Positions 43,488 through 53,148 of a stretch of DNA of 64,000 nucleotides are shown here, one piece after another. How positions within the stretch are numbered: the first letter of the stretch is position 1; each line of letters starts with the position of its first letter. Made by a program: the position numbers and the translations under genes. Source of the stretch: Pseudomonas plecoglossicida NBRC 103162 = DSM 15088 (GTDB lineage: Bacteria > Pseudomonadota > Gammaproteobacteria > Pseudomonadales > Pseudomonadaceae); assembly GCF_000730665.1 (NCBI RefSeq), contig NZ_BBIV01000014.1, positions 95,038-159,037 of the forward strand, written 5' to 3'. The notes beneath the pieces are model-generated. The model had not been told where the DNA came from. It worked only from the letters and a program-made list of their open reading frames with translations, and ran no database searches.

Positions 43488-46400
43488 CTACACTTCAGTT
43501 CGGGCTCGGAGGCCTTCGTGCAGCAAGGTCTGAGGCAATACGAAGCCTTTGAAGAGCGTCTGCGTAAACGGATTGTTTGCCTTCTCCGTACTGATGCGAT
43601 AGCGCATCCCGCCTTCTGGCACGGAGAACATGATGTCCACGCTGGTACTGGTTGCACCGTTCAGACGCGCCTGACTCAGCAGACGGTAGAGCGACCAGGG
43701 CCCGCGATAGACCAATCCATGACTGCTGCCGCCTGCGTTGATCAGGGTGACTCGGCTTTCGTTGCTGGACGCCAGGGTATTTGGCCAAATGAGCCCAGTA
43801 CTGGTAGTGGGCCCATGGTTGTATGTGATCAACTGCCCTTCGACACTCAGCGAGCTGCTGCGTTGGCTGGGCGCCAGGCCCAAAGGCTCGACATAGAACT
43901 GCACGCCAAGCAGACCGCGGCTGTTGAAGAAGGCATCGCGGATGCGATCGGCCGATTCAAGTTGCGAAAGAACATCGGCACGTACCAGGTAGCCACCCAG
44001 GCGCTCGACGTAAAGCGCTTCGAGATTTTCTTCGACGAAGAGGTTCAAGTACTGATTGCGAAATTGTTGCAGCTTGCCTTGAGGGCCGAAGAACACGGTG
44101 AAGTCCTCGAGTGAAGCCTCTTCCCGACTGGCAGGATTGAACGGATAGCGGTTTGCCAACCGTTCACGGTAGAACCGATGGACGTCGGCGTCCCAGCGCC
44201 GTTCCAGTTCACGCAGAGCCTCCACCAGAATGACCCGCGAGGACTCATTGGCCAGTTTCGCCACCTGATGGTTAATCGGCTCAGGTAAATTGATGGCAAT
44301 GCGTTGAAGGTTGGCAATGGGATCAGGGCCCTTCAACGAGAACCGCTCCAGCACGATGGCCAGAGCAGCCCTGCCACGGTCGGGACTGTCGTGAACAATT
44401 CGTACCGTGTCCTGCACGCTGCCGATAGCGATCATTGTTTCATCCAGAAACGTGCCCCGCTGCCCTTTGCCTTCCAGGAGCTGGGTCATGGGTGCGAAGG
44501 CTCGAGCGATTTCCATGACCGGTGGTGCCGACTCCGTGCCAGGGGTGTTGTAGGCGTTCTTGTCGACCTGGGCTGCCTTGTCGATATGCGTTTCTGTACT
44601 GCCCTTGATCGAGGCCGGTCTGACGCCGAACTCACTGTTGTCGCGTACTGTCTCCACCAGTCGCTGCAGGGGGGCTGCGGGGCTGACGACGCTACCCAGA
44701 ACGCTGATCGCTTGGGAGATATCCTGGAAATCGCGCACCTCCAGTTGATTTAGATTGCGCTGCCAGCTGTCTACATAGTCACGACTGTAAATTGCTCGGA
44801 TACGTTCTGCCAGGGCGGCCTTGTCAGCATCCGAATAATCGATTCCGTTACGCTCGCCGAGCGCCCACTGGTCGATCATTGCCAACTCCGTCAAGTCCTT
44901 GGCATGGGGGGCGAAGAAGTCCTGATAGCCCTTGGCGGTCAACAACGCATCAATACGACCGTTGGCTGACGACTCGGCGCCTTCGTCGTTGCTGGCAAGC
45001 TGAGGCTCGTAGACGATGTCGAAGGCAGGACCGATTTCGTTGCGCAGGTCCAGTGGAGAGCGCAGGGACATGCCTGCCTCTCGGCGCATGGTCATGTATA
45101 CGCGTTGCGGCAGCGGAATCTGACGCAATTCTCTCTGCGCTGTTTCCACCCGTGACTGGTACTGGGGCAAGCGGGTATCGGCGTATTTCATGGCGTAGTC
45201 AAGATGCCTCGTCAGCGCACGCCGAACACGGACTTCCCTGGGGAATGCATCTTGCCAGTGCGCAGCCATCCAGCTTTCCACGATCGGCGGGCGGCGATTC
45301 TCACGATCTTCCATCATCCGGTACACGCGCAGGGCGGCCAATCGGGCGTCGCCATCGGTGTCAGTACCATCGAGCGCCGCCATCACCCCGCTGGCCAAGG
45401 CCGGCAGAAAGCGTTGCGACAACAGCGCCAGGTAAGCCTCATCGACCTTGGGGCCAATTGCACGCCCTTGATACAACCCCATGTCGGCCAGCACAGGCCA
45501 GGCATCGCGGTAGTCGCCATAGACAGCTACCGCGCCACCGATCTGGTTCAGCGGTTCCAGCAGATTGCGCCCGGTCGTATCCAGCTGGCCATCAATGGCA
45601 TGGGCGCTGAAATCGCGGCTTCGCTCGAGGACATTGAGTGTTTTGTCGAGGTTGACGCTGTAGTAGTGATGCCAGCCTCCGATGATCACCATACTGACCA
45701 GCGAGGCAGCAGCGAAACGAAGGGCCAGCGCATGCTTTTTCTGTGCGAGGACCCGAGGATTATCACCGGCCAGGCCCGACTCGGGATAGATGATGCGCTG
45801 GAACAGGTTCTGGGCAAAATACACCAGCGCTCGTCCGCTGGGCTGCAGGTGATTGACCGGCTCACGAAGATCGTAGGACTGAGCCGCCGAGGCGATGAAA
45901 GTGTTGTTGAGCACCCCCTGCTGATAGACCGAGGAAAAGAATGCGCCGCGGGGCAAGGCAGGCGTCGCGAAGCGATCGCTGCCCATCACATCCTCCAGAA
46001 AGCCCAACAGCACCGGCCCGAGCCCCGACAGTTGTCTCACCAAAGAGTAGAGGGATTCACGCTGCACGGTTTCGCTGGCATCCGCCATGGCATCGAAAAC
46101 CTTGTCGTTCAGCCGTTCGAGAAAGGCGTCATAGCGTACGCCCAACTCCTCCAGCCAAGCGTCGTAGTCGTGCAGGGAATCCAGCGTGAAGGTGAAACCG
46201 AAGACGTCCTCTCGTACTGATTTGGGCAGACGCGCGAACAAGGCGTCAAACCCCTCGAGCAGGTCGAACATGCTCAACACGACATACAAGGGCGGGCGCG
46301 TCCCCAGCTCCCGGTTGAGCTCAATCAACCGCGCACGCAGAACCACTGCCAATGCCTTGCGGTCGCTTGGTTTCTGGTTCAAGAGCGTAACCAGACTGAC

Positions 46401-47165
46401 CATCAGCACGACGCCATTGAGCGGTCGGCGACTTCGATTGCGCCCCAGCCAGCTCACAAAGCTGTCCCAAAGACGCGCATGAAGGTCCTCGGGCAGGTTT
46501 GCCGTGAGTCGCCGCGCGGGGACACCCTGGGCGGCAGCCGCTTCACCCTGCCCGTCTACCTCGATCCGAGCCTGGCTGACAAGTTCTCCCGGTGGGTCGA
46601 TCAAGACCGCTTGCTCGCCCATCCACCAATCGATGGTGTAGATCTGATCGGGATCCTTCTGCAGACGTCGGCTACCCGCTTTCACCTCCCCGGTCAACGA
46701 GAAACGCTGGTTGGAGCGATTGACGAAGCTGGTCTTGCCCGAGTTCTCCTGCCCCAGCACCAGGTACCAGGGCATCTGGTACAGAGCATTACGCCCTGTG
46801 AGATTGGACCGCAGCAGTGCCAAACTTCGGTCCAGCCCCCGCTCCTGAGCTTCCACGTAGCGCCGACAGGGATCAACCCGCAGTGCCTCATCATGCTGCC
46901 GCTCGGCTTCGAACAACCGGGTGCGTTGTCGAAGACGCAGCGCCCAGGTAAGCAGTGGAATGAACAACAGCACAACCGTTGCAAGGGCCCGAGCGGCCAC
47001 ACTGGCGAACGGATGTCGCTCGCTCACTGCCAATTGGGGCCCGAGCCACCAGATGGCAGCCACGGCCAAGCCCAAGAGCGTCACCAGCACCAAAGGCATT
47101 CCCGCTTTGAACTGGCGCGGCAGCGGGCGGCCGTATCGTTGGAGGTAGGACCAGATTTTCCACAT
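43488..47165 (-). CDS. tssM: T6SS membrane complex protein TssM (IcmF)
   Basis: This 1225-residue inner-membrane protein forms the T6SS trans-envelope complex with TssL and TssJ. Two TM helices lie near the N-terminus (about 22-45 and 55-78). A cytoplasmic NTPase-like domain with Walker A GQENSGKT (138-145) follows, and a third TM (about 497-515, FAAASLVSMVIIGGWHHYYS) leads to a large periplasmic domain. The C-terminus has the DUF1215/TssM_C pattern (WPNTLASSNESRVTLINAGGSSHGLVYRGPWSLYRLL). Length is normal. It is transcribed with tssA, 15 bp apart. Confidence 0.93.
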   Translation of the reverse strand: MWKIWSYLQRYGRPLPRQFKAGMPLVLVTLLGLAVAAIWWLGPQLAVSERHPFASVAARALATVVLLFIPLLTWALRLRQRTRLFEAERQHDEALRVDPCRRYVEAQERGLDRSLALLRSNLTGRNALYQMPWYLVLGQENSGKTSFVNRSNQRFSLTGEVKAGSRRLQKDPDQIYTIDWWMGEQAVLIDPPGELVSQARIEVDGQGEAAAAQGVPARRLTANLPEDLHARLWDSFVSWLGRNRSRRPLNGVVLMVSLVTLLNQKPSDRKALAVVLRARLIELNRELGTRPPLYVVLSMFDLLEGFDALFARLPKSVREDVFGFTFTLDSLHDYDAWLEELGVRYDAFLERLNDKVFDAMADASETVQRESLYSLVRQLSGLGPVLLGFLEDVMGSDRFATPALPRGAFFSSVYQQGVLNNTFIASAAQSYDLREPVNHLQPSGRALVYFAQNLFQRIIYPESGLAGDNPRVLAQKKHALALRFAAASLVSMVIIGGWHHYYSVNLDKTLNVLERSRDFSAHAIDGQLDTTGRNLLEPLNQIGGAVAVYGDYRDAWPVLADMGLYQGRAIGPKVDEAYLALLSQRFLPALASGVMAALDGTDTDGDARLAALRVYRMMEDRENRRPPIVESWMAAHWQDAFPREVRVRRALTRHLDYAMKYADTRLPQYQSRVETAQRELRQIPLPQRVYMTMRREAGMSLRSPLDLRNEIGPAFDIVYEPQLASNDEGAESSANGRIDALLTAKGYQDFFAPHAKDLTELAMIDQWALGERNGIDYSDADKAALAERIRAIYSRDYVDSWQRNLNQLEVRDFQDISQAISVLGSVVSPAAPLQRLVETVRDNSEFGVRPASIKGSTETHIDKAAQVDKNAYNTPGTESAPPVMEIARAFAPMTQLLEGKGQRGTFLDETMIAIGSVQDTVRIVHDSPDRGRAALAIVLERFSLKGPDPIANLQRIAINLPEPINHQVAKLANESSRVILVEALRELERRWDADVHRFYRERLANRYPFNPASREEASLEDFTVFFGPQGKLQQFRNQYLNLFVEENLEALYVERLGGYLVRADVLSQLESADRIRDAFFNSRGLLGVQFYVEPLGLAPSQRSSSLSVEGQLITYNHGPTTSTGLIWPNTLASSNESRVTLINAGGSSHGLVYRGPWSLYRLLSQARLNGATSTSVDIMFSVPEGGMRYRISTEKANNPFTQTLFKGFVLPQTLLHEGLRARTEV

Positions 47166-47180
47166 GGCAATGCTCCCTGT

Positions 47181-48617
47181 TCAATTCTTGGATTCGACGC
47201 CAACCGACGCATGCCGCGCCAGGAGGTTGAAGAGCTCAGGCTCCCAGGCGCGTGCCGTGGCGCCTTCCATGACGCTGTGTGCTCGGGCATACAAGCCTTC
47301 GGCCAGCCATTCCAGTCCCCGGGATGCCAGAAGCTCGGCGGCAATGGCCATGACATGACAGCCATGGCGCACATCGTTCTTGCGCTGCTTGAGTGACTCC
47401 AGGGACCGGAGCATCACTTCCACGCCACCGGAGGCGAGCAGCGTGCGCAGCTCGTCGGCCACAGCCGAGTACTCCAGGCCAGATGCCACATATGCGTTTT
47501 CCGCCCCCTGCTCGGAACCGCTCAACCAGGCTTGGGTATCCCCATCGACGAAGGGCCGGCCATCAGCGAATTCCAGTTTGGCCAAGGCTGGTAGACGGGT
47601 GACGAATCGCTCGGCGGCCAGGCGAATGGCTTCGGCCACCCGTGGCATCTCCAACTGACCTGCGATCCGCGCCGAGAGGAAGCTTCCACGCAGCCAGTAC
47701 GGCGATGCTGCCACGCTGCGCTCCACTTTCTGCAAAAGTGCCGGGTCGATGTTGCCGGCGCTCAGCACCTCGCCATAGCGGTCCGCAATATCTTTTGGCA
47801 CCGCCATCAACTCGGTACGGTTGGCCTTGCGGGTCGATGGCGCCTGCGTCAGGTGCGCCCACAGCGCAAAACGCCGCAGCAAGTAGCCTGTCGGGTCATA
47901 GGCATCTTGCCTGGTGATGATTTCCGCAGCCGACAACAGCGAGCGACGGTTTTCTCGTTCGTTGCCCGGATGGGCCTGGAGAGGCACGAAAAAGGCATCC
48001 GTCACAACCTCGCGCTTGGCAGTCAGGTCAACGACCTGCTCGACCAATTCCGGCGCACGTTTGGATTCGGCATGCTGCCTCAATTTCGCTTCCAGCCGAC
48101 TCAGTTCCGCCACATCGAGCTTGGTCAGTTCTGCGCAGGCATGGAGGGTGTCGAGCGCCTGTTGGCCGGCCTGATGGTAGTTTTCGGCATAGCCATCCAG
48201 CGACTGCAAGCCAGCACCCAGTCGCTCCAGGCATTGGGAGACCAGGCGGCGCTTGTTCAGGTAACCCGCGGCCCCTGGCTTGGGGTACCCGGACTCCCAA
48301 TAGCGCTCCACCATGCCGGCCAGCACAGCGGCGGCGTCAGCCCAGCCATGCCAGTTGCACAAGCGCAATCGCGCCATTATCAGGTGGCCAGCCATGCGAA
48401 AATGCTTGCATTGATGGCTCAAGAAGCGTTGGGCACCTTCGTCGACAAAGGCCCAATCGATACTCCGCTCCTGCAAACCACCAAGCTTGATCATTTCGTC
48501 ATCGATGCTATTGAACAGCTCATCCTCGGGGTCGAAGGCGCCCGCCGGGTGTCGATCATCCAGCGGGGCCATCAGGGCCTTGAGGTCGAGTGGGGGAAAT
48601 TGCTTCACCAGCGACAT
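47181..48617 (-). CDS. tssA: T6SS protein TssA (VasJ type)
   Basis: This 478-residue protein belongs to the TssA/ImpA family, cytoplasmic cap proteins that prime sheath assembly. The N-terminal ImpA domain is seen in DWAFVDEGAQRFLSHQCKHFRMAGHLIMARLR and MVERYWESGYPKPG. The C-terminal region (VAEAIRLAAERFVTRLPALAKLEFADGRPFVDGDTQAWL) is the VasJ-type extension. ATG 48617 follows GGGAGG and overlaps the end of vasI by 13 bp; a longer frame to 48800 is Arg-rich noise. Confidence 0.88.
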   Translation of the reverse strand: MSLVKQFPPLDLKALMAPLDDRHPAGAFDPEDELFNSIDDEMIKLGGLQERSIDWAFVDEGAQRFLSHQCKHFRMAGHLIMARLRLCNWHGWADAAAVLAGMVERYWESGYPKPGAAGYLNKRRLVSQCLERLGAGLQSLDGYAENYHQAGQQALDTLHACAELTKLDVAELSRLEAKLRQHAESKRAPELVEQVVDLTAKREVVTDAFFVPLQAHPGNERENRRSLLSAAEIITRQDAYDPTGYLLRRFALWAHLTQAPSTRKANRTELMAVPKDIADRYGEVLSAGNIDPALLQKVERSVAASPYWLRGSFLSARIAGQLEMPRVAEAIRLAAERFVTRLPALAKLEFADGRPFVDGDTQAWLSGSEQGAENAYVASGLEYSAVADELRTLLASGGVEVMLRSLESLKQRKNDVRHGCHVMAIAAELLASRGLEWLAEGLYARAHSVMEGATARAWEPELFNLLARHASVGVESKN

Positions 48618-49288
48618 GCCTCCCGCTGCTGCACAATCTGATGGGCCATCACGCTGACGTCGAAGCGCACGCCGTCGAAAGGGCCATGGTCGCTCTCGAT
48701 TTCCAGCACCTGGCCTGGATGTGTCAGATGGCGCAACTGCTCGATGGCAACCAGCCCGCGGCCAGCGTCGATCACAGTGCCGTCGTCGAGTACCTGCCAA
48801 GGCCGGGCGTCGGTAATTGGCCGGCCATCCAGCAGCAATCTGATGCTCACGCGATTTACCGGCAAGGGCTTCGGTGCCAGCAACTGCAGCCGGGAAATGT
48901 TCGACAGGCAGCTGATCGCCAGGTACGGACGCGGCAAGGCGCCGCCCAGAGCCGGCGCGGAAATCACGACTTTTTCCTGCCCCGGCAGAACATCTGCGGC
49001 TCGGTTGACGAGCGATGCCGTCTGGTCGCTGCGCCGATCAGCTTCATTGGCACGGACCAGCACGACAATCTCAGGCGTCCTGTCGTCAGGCGCGACAGCC
49101 GCCGGTGCAGCGACAGAGGGCACTTGAAATGGAAACGGTGGCGTTCCGGCCATGGCGTCGAAGCAAGCGAGCCGCTCGACGGAAGATACGATTTGGGTGC
49201 AGTCCTGACTGGCTGCGCTGGCTTGCTGGTATGCGTCGCAACCTGATAACCCCAAGGCAGACACCATTGCCAGACTTTGCAATTTCAT
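48605..49288 (-). CDS. vasI: T6SS-associated protein VasI
   Basis: This 227-residue protein fits the VasI family of T6SS loci (VCA0118-like), of uncertain role at the envelope. It has a lipoprotein-like signal (MVSALGLSGC), then CTQIVSSVERLACFDAMAGTP, a Cys-rich element common in the family. Later come QLLAPKPLPVNRVSIRLLLDGRP and FRVLDDG-like WQVLDDGTVIDAGRGLVAIEQL. ATG 49288 has GAGG upstream. It sits between the broken clpV and tssA. Confidence 0.82.
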   Translation of the reverse strand: MKLQSLAMVSALGLSGCDAYQQASAASQDCTQIVSSVERLACFDAMAGTPPFPFQVPSVAAPAAVAPDDRTPEIVVLVRANEADRRSDQTASLVNRAADVLPGQEKVVISAPALGGALPRPYLAISCLSNISRLQLLAPKPLPVNRVSIRLLLDGRPITDARPWQVLDDGTVIDAGRGLVAIEQLRHLTHPGQVLEIESDHGPFDGVRFDVSVMAHQIVQQREACRW

Positions 49289-50172
49289 ACGCTGCAATCC
49301 TCTGCGTCCAGACTTCTCTCACCACCCAGGCGCATCGTGTATGAGTAGGCCAGATTCATCGCCTTCACGACGCCCTCCTGCCCAACGACGCCGAGAACAC
49401 GCCGTCGGCCCAAGCCACCACCACTTGCTCGATCTTTTCCCCGCGAGACAAGCAGTTGAGGACAGCCAGGGACAGCGGTGGAAGCAATTCGCCATCGATG
49501 CTCGCATCGAGCATGCGCGGTCTTGCGCCGGCGCGAGAGGATGTCGACCACCAGATCAATTTCCACGTCTCGACACAGAACAGGGTCTATGCGGCCATCG
49601 CGAGCCTGATCAGTGAAACTATGTCCGTACTTGACAAGCGCACTGTCATGCACCGTCGCATTCGCCGAACCGTCCGGCTCCGCGCCAATTCCAACAATTT
49701 CCGCAGGCCCTGATAGCAGCGTGGAAAAGCCTTTGCGCAGTGTTTCGCGATTGATTTCGGCGAACAACCGGATGGCCGCCAGAGGCAAGTAACGCGCGGG
49801 GTTGAGCAAGCTTGCCAGGAAAATTGCACCGCTTCGGACATGGGCCAGCCGGAGTTCGACCGAACTGAGCAGCCAAGCCTCCTGCAGCACTTCGATCAAC
49901 AGCGGCGAGAACGATGGGTACTGGCTGTGAGAGCCGCCACGATCAGCGAACGCAGTGGACAAGGATTGCCTGGCCGCATCGACATCAAGCCCGGCTGCAG
50001 CCAGCGTAACGCGAACATCGCTCCCAGGCCGGTCGAGGAATGCCGCCAGCAGATGCGCAACGGTCACCTCCCCTTGGTGATGTTCGATACACAGGCTTCC
50101 TGCTTCCTCCACAGTGATCCTGCAGAAGGGACTCACACGTTCTAACAGCGCCGCCAAATCAACCGTGATCAT
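49285..50172 (-). pseudogene. tssH: Broken T6SS ATPase ClpV (TssH), internal deletion
   Basis: The first 217 residues are ClpV: the double Clp_N repeat (SPFCRITVEEAGSLCIEHHQ, VTVAHLLAAFLDRPGSDVR, PLLIEVLQEAWLLSS) and then the start of the first ATPase module (DGRIDPVLCRDVEIDLVVDI, ILSRRRK). Sequence then jumps, around 49520, to what reads in another frame as the ClpV C-terminus (GARPRMLDASIDGELLPPLS, then LNCLSRGEKIEQVVVAWADG), ending at a stop at 49365. Walker A and B of both AAA+ modules are absent, so about 600 codons are lost. The N-terminal frame runs on in nonsense to 49285 and overlaps vasI by 4 bp, so vasI translation may still be coupled. Full-length ClpV is about 850-900 residues. 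Confidence 0.85.
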
Positions 50173-50573
50173 TTCATGAAGCCCATTTCAAAGAGATAGC
50201 GTTTCCCTGTTCCGAGCAGCTCTATTATTCGAGCAGCCAACACCGACACGCGGAAGGTCATGTTCTGCGCACACTTCTAAAGTTGAGCGCGTGCGGAAAA
50301 TGACGCCAGAGAGAAACACTCTTGAATACCCATTGCACATGGGAAATATCTCAAAGAAACAAAGAAAAATCCTCACGGCATCCCATCTAACGGAGCCAAC
50401 TTACTTGACGCTGACTTTGGGAAATTTCCTATTCCTTTGACGTCTTGCCGCCATCTAGCCTCGAACCTCGTTGTCAGCGTGAGCATTCCACCGAGCAGCA
50501 CGTTTTGGTTTTGCACCCGCGCCATGTCAACTGTGAACAACAAAATCATCTCGAACTTCCGAAGGAGTGGCTC
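50173..50573. other. Divergent T6SS promoter region
   Basis: These 401 bp separate clpV-vasI-tssA-tssM (minus) from tssB and the rest (plus). A small inverted repeat (CCCAT-N5-ATGGG, 50329-50343) may be an operator. No GG-N10-GC sigma-54 site with a TGGCA element was found on either strand. Short frames inside do not look coding. Confidence 0.45.
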
Positions 50574-51074
50574 ATGGCAAACCAGCAGGGATCCGTTGCC
50601 CCAGGGGAGCGCATCAATATCACCTACGTTCCAGCGACCAATGGCCAACAAAAGGAAGTGGAACTTCCTTTACGCCTTCTGGTTACAGGTGACTTCCTGG
50701 GGCGTGAAGAAGAAGTGGCACTCGAAGATCGTATGCCGGTTCGCTTCGACAAGGACAACTTCAACGACGTGATGGCCGAACAGCATCTCGGCCTGAAGAT
50801 GGACGTTTCCAATGTGCTTTCGGAAGGTACCGCCGACCTGCATGTCGACCTTGGATTCCGCTCTATCGACGACTTCAATCCAGATGCTGTCGCCCGCCAG
50901 ATCCCCGAACTGAAGAAACTGCTGGAACTTCGCGAAGCGCTGGTCGCCCTCAAGGGACCGCTGGGTAATGTTCCCGCGTTTCGCAAACAGTTGCAGGCAA
51001 TTCTCAGCGACAAGAGCGTGCGCAGCGAACTGGCAAAGGAACTGGAAGCAGTGCTGGGCGAGCGCCAGCCCTGA
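50574..51074 (+). CDS. tssB: T6SS contractile sheath small subunit TssB
   Basis: This 166-residue protein is the small sheath subunit (VipA). The family core is INITYVPATNGQQKEVELPLRLLVTGDFLGRE, then RMPVRFDKDNFNDVMAEQHLGLKMDV and PDAVARQIPELKKLLELREALVALKGPLGN. ATG 50574 follows GAAGGAG, and an upstream frame to 50445 is not supported. It pairs with TssC; together they contract to fire the Hcp tube, and ClpV normally disassembles them. Confidence 0.95.
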   Translation: MANQQGSVAPGERINITYVPATNGQQKEVELPLRLLVTGDFLGREEEVALEDRMPVRFDKDNFNDVMAEQHLGLKMDVSNVLSEGTADLHVDLGFRSIDDFNPDAVARQIPELKKLLELREALVALKGPLGNVPAFRKQLQAILSDKSVRSELAKELEAVLGERQP

Positions 51075-51207
51075 TGCCGCCGTCTGCGTGTACACGCCTG
51101 GCTGAGCCACTGGTCTCGAGCACATCGTCAGATACAGGTATCGACACGGGCAGGACTGACGGCCACACGCACAGCCTCTTCACATTCAGGTTTCCAAGGA
51201 CATGACC

Positions 51208-52689
51208 ATGACGCAAGCGCAATCCACCGTTGTCGATAAGCCAAATCCCCAGCCGCAAGGAGGCCTGCTGGCCCAGATACTCGCGCAAACGCGCATCGAG
51301 CCCAGCCAGGAAGGCTACGCCGTCGCCGAGAGAGGTGTCGCCGCATTCATCGCCGAAGTGTTGAAGTCGCCTGATCGCGAGCAACCGGTCAACAAACAGC
51401 TGGTCGATCAGATGCTGGCTCGGATTGATGACACGCTGAGCAAGCAATTGGACGTTGTACTGCACAGACCGGAACTGCAAGGACTCGAAAGCAGCTGGCG
51501 CGCGCTGAAGCTCCTCATCGATCGCACCGATTTTCGCGAAAACATCGTGATAGACATGCTGCATGTCACCAAGTCGGAATTGCTCGACGACTTCGACAGC
51601 GCCAGCGACGTCACCCGCAGCGGCCTGTACAAGCATGTCTACACCTCGGGCTTCGGCCAGTTCGGCGGTCAACCGGTCGGATGCATGGTCAGCAACTACA
51701 CCTTCGGCCCTTCGGCCCCTGACATCAGGCTGCTTGGCTATGTCGCCTCGGTAGGCGCGATGGCGCATGCGCCGTTCCTCGGTGCCGCAGGCCCCGAAAT
51801 GCTCAATCTGGACTCCTTTCAGGACATCTCGAACCTCAAGGAAGTCAAGGACATCTTCGATGGCCCGCGCTTCTCCAAATGGCGTGGCCTGCGAAACTCC
51901 GAAGATGCTCGCTACCTGGGTCTCACCATGCCGCGATTCCTGCTGCGTCAGCCGTACGACCCACTGGAAAACCCAACGCGTTATTTCGACTACCGCGAAA
52001 CCATCGACGGCAATCACGACAACTACCTCTGGGGCAATACATCATTTGCGCTCGCAAGTCGCATCGTCGACAGCTTTGCCAAGTATCGCTGGTGCCCGAA
52101 CATCATCGGCCCGCAGTCTGGCGGTACTGTTGACGATCTGCCAATCCACCTGTACGAATCACTCGGCCAACTCCAAGCCAAGATTCCCACCGAGGTGCTG
52201 GTCTCCGACCGGCGCGAATTCGAACTGTCCAGCGAAGGCTTCATTCCGCTGACCATGCGCAAGGACAGCGATAACGCGGCCTTCTTCTCCGCCAACTCCG
52301 TACAGCGCCCCAAGCTGTTCCAGAAAACCCCCGAAGGCCTGGCGGCACAGACGAACTACATGCTCGGCACGCAGCTGCCCTACATGATGATCATCAACCG
52401 ACTGGCCCACTATCTCAAGGTGCTGCAGCGCGAGCAGATCGGCAGCTGGAAGGAGCGTCAGGACCTCGAGCGCGAGCTCAATACCTGGATCCGTCAATAC
52501 GTCGCCGACCAGGAAAGTCCTTCCTCCGATGTGCGCAGCCGGCGACCGCTGCGTGCAGCCAGGATCGAGGTGCAAGACGTCCAGGGCAATCCTGGGTGGT
52601 ACCAGGTCTCGTTGTCGGTACGTCCGCACTTCAAGTACATGGGCGCCAACTTCGAGCTTTCGCTCGTCGGGCGACTCGACAAGGAGTGA
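51208..52689 (+). CDS. tssC: T6SS contractile sheath large subunit TssC
   Basis: This 493-residue protein is the large sheath subunit (VipB). Family sequence includes LQGLESSWRALKLLIDRTDFRENI, KHVYTSGFGQFGGQPVGCMVSNYTFG, LPRFLLRQPY-like MPRFLLRQPYDPLENPTRYF, and RLAHYLKVLQREQIGSWKERQDLERELNTWI. ATG 51208 was chosen over 51202 because AAGGA lies 7 bp upstream of it and only 1 bp from 51202. The 130-bp gap after tssB is wide for this operon and shows no hairpin. Confidence 0.94.
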   Translation: MTQAQSTVVDKPNPQPQGGLLAQILAQTRIEPSQEGYAVAERGVAAFIAEVLKSPDREQPVNKQLVDQMLARIDDTLSKQLDVVLHRPELQGLESSWRALKLLIDRTDFRENIVIDMLHVTKSELLDDFDSASDVTRSGLYKHVYTSGFGQFGGQPVGCMVSNYTFGPSAPDIRLLGYVASVGAMAHAPFLGAAGPEMLNLDSFQDISNLKEVKDIFDGPRFSKWRGLRNSEDARYLGLTMPRFLLRQPYDPLENPTRYFDYRETIDGNHDNYLWGNTSFALASRIVDSFAKYRWCPNIIGPQSGGTVDDLPIHLYESLGQLQAKIPTEVLVSDRREFELSSEGFIPLTMRKDSDNAAFFSANSVQRPKLFQKTPEGLAAQTNYMLGTQLPYMMIINRLAHYLKVLQREQIGSWKERQDLERELNTWIRQYVADQESPSSDVRSRRPLRAARIEVQDVQGNPGWYQVSLSVRPHFKYMGANFELSLVGRLDKE

Positions 52690-52699
52690 GCCCCAACCC

Positions 52700-53128
52700 A
52701 TGCCTCGATCTCCAGTACAGGGAAGTTTGTTCGACCGGCTTACTGCAGATCCAGCACAGCGGTGTTCTCGCACGCAGCAGTCTGCGGCAGGAGAGCGCAT
52801 TCGAGCCATCAAGAACAACCTCGAGCAATTGCTCAACTCGCGTCGGGGAGGCTCGCAAAGCTGCCCCGCGCTGGGGCTGCCCGACATGAATGACGCCGCT
52901 GCGGGGCAGTTGGAACTGCGAAACCAGATCTGTCGGGAAATCCAGGAATTGGTGGCGTCCTTCGAGCCCCGGGTCCTGGTCACCGACGTCCGCCCGCTCG
53001 CTGCCGGTGAGCATCCGCAGGGGTTGTGCTTCCGATTGCACTGCCGGGTTCCGCTCGAGGATGCCGCCGAGCAAGTGGAGATAGATCTGCTGGTGCACCA
53101 GCGACAACAACGGATTCAGGTGATGTGA
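52700..53128 (+). CDS. tssE: T6SS baseplate protein TssE
   Basis: This 142-residue protein is the gp25-like baseplate wedge part. It begins MPRSPVQGSLFDRL, and the LFDRL element is conserved in TssE. Then come RAIKNNLEQLLNSRRG and the gp25 end, ELVASFEPRVLVTDVRPL followed by LCFRLHCRVPLEDAAEQVEI. The start follows tssC by 10 bp; the longer frame within tssC is not coding. Confidence 0.9.
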   Translation: MPRSPVQGSLFDRLTADPAQRCSRTQQSAAGERIRAIKNNLEQLLNSRRGGSQSCPALGLPDMNDAAAGQLELRNQICREIQELVASFEPRVLVTDVRPLAAGEHPQGLCFRLHCRVPLEDAAEQVEIDLLVHQRQQRIQVM

Positions 53129-53148
53129 CCCATCGCCAAGGGGGCTAG

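Noticed and set aside
43302..44114. 270-codon plus-strand frame opposite tssM end
   Set aside because: Antisense to the conserved TssM C-terminus with no ribosome binding site or domain.
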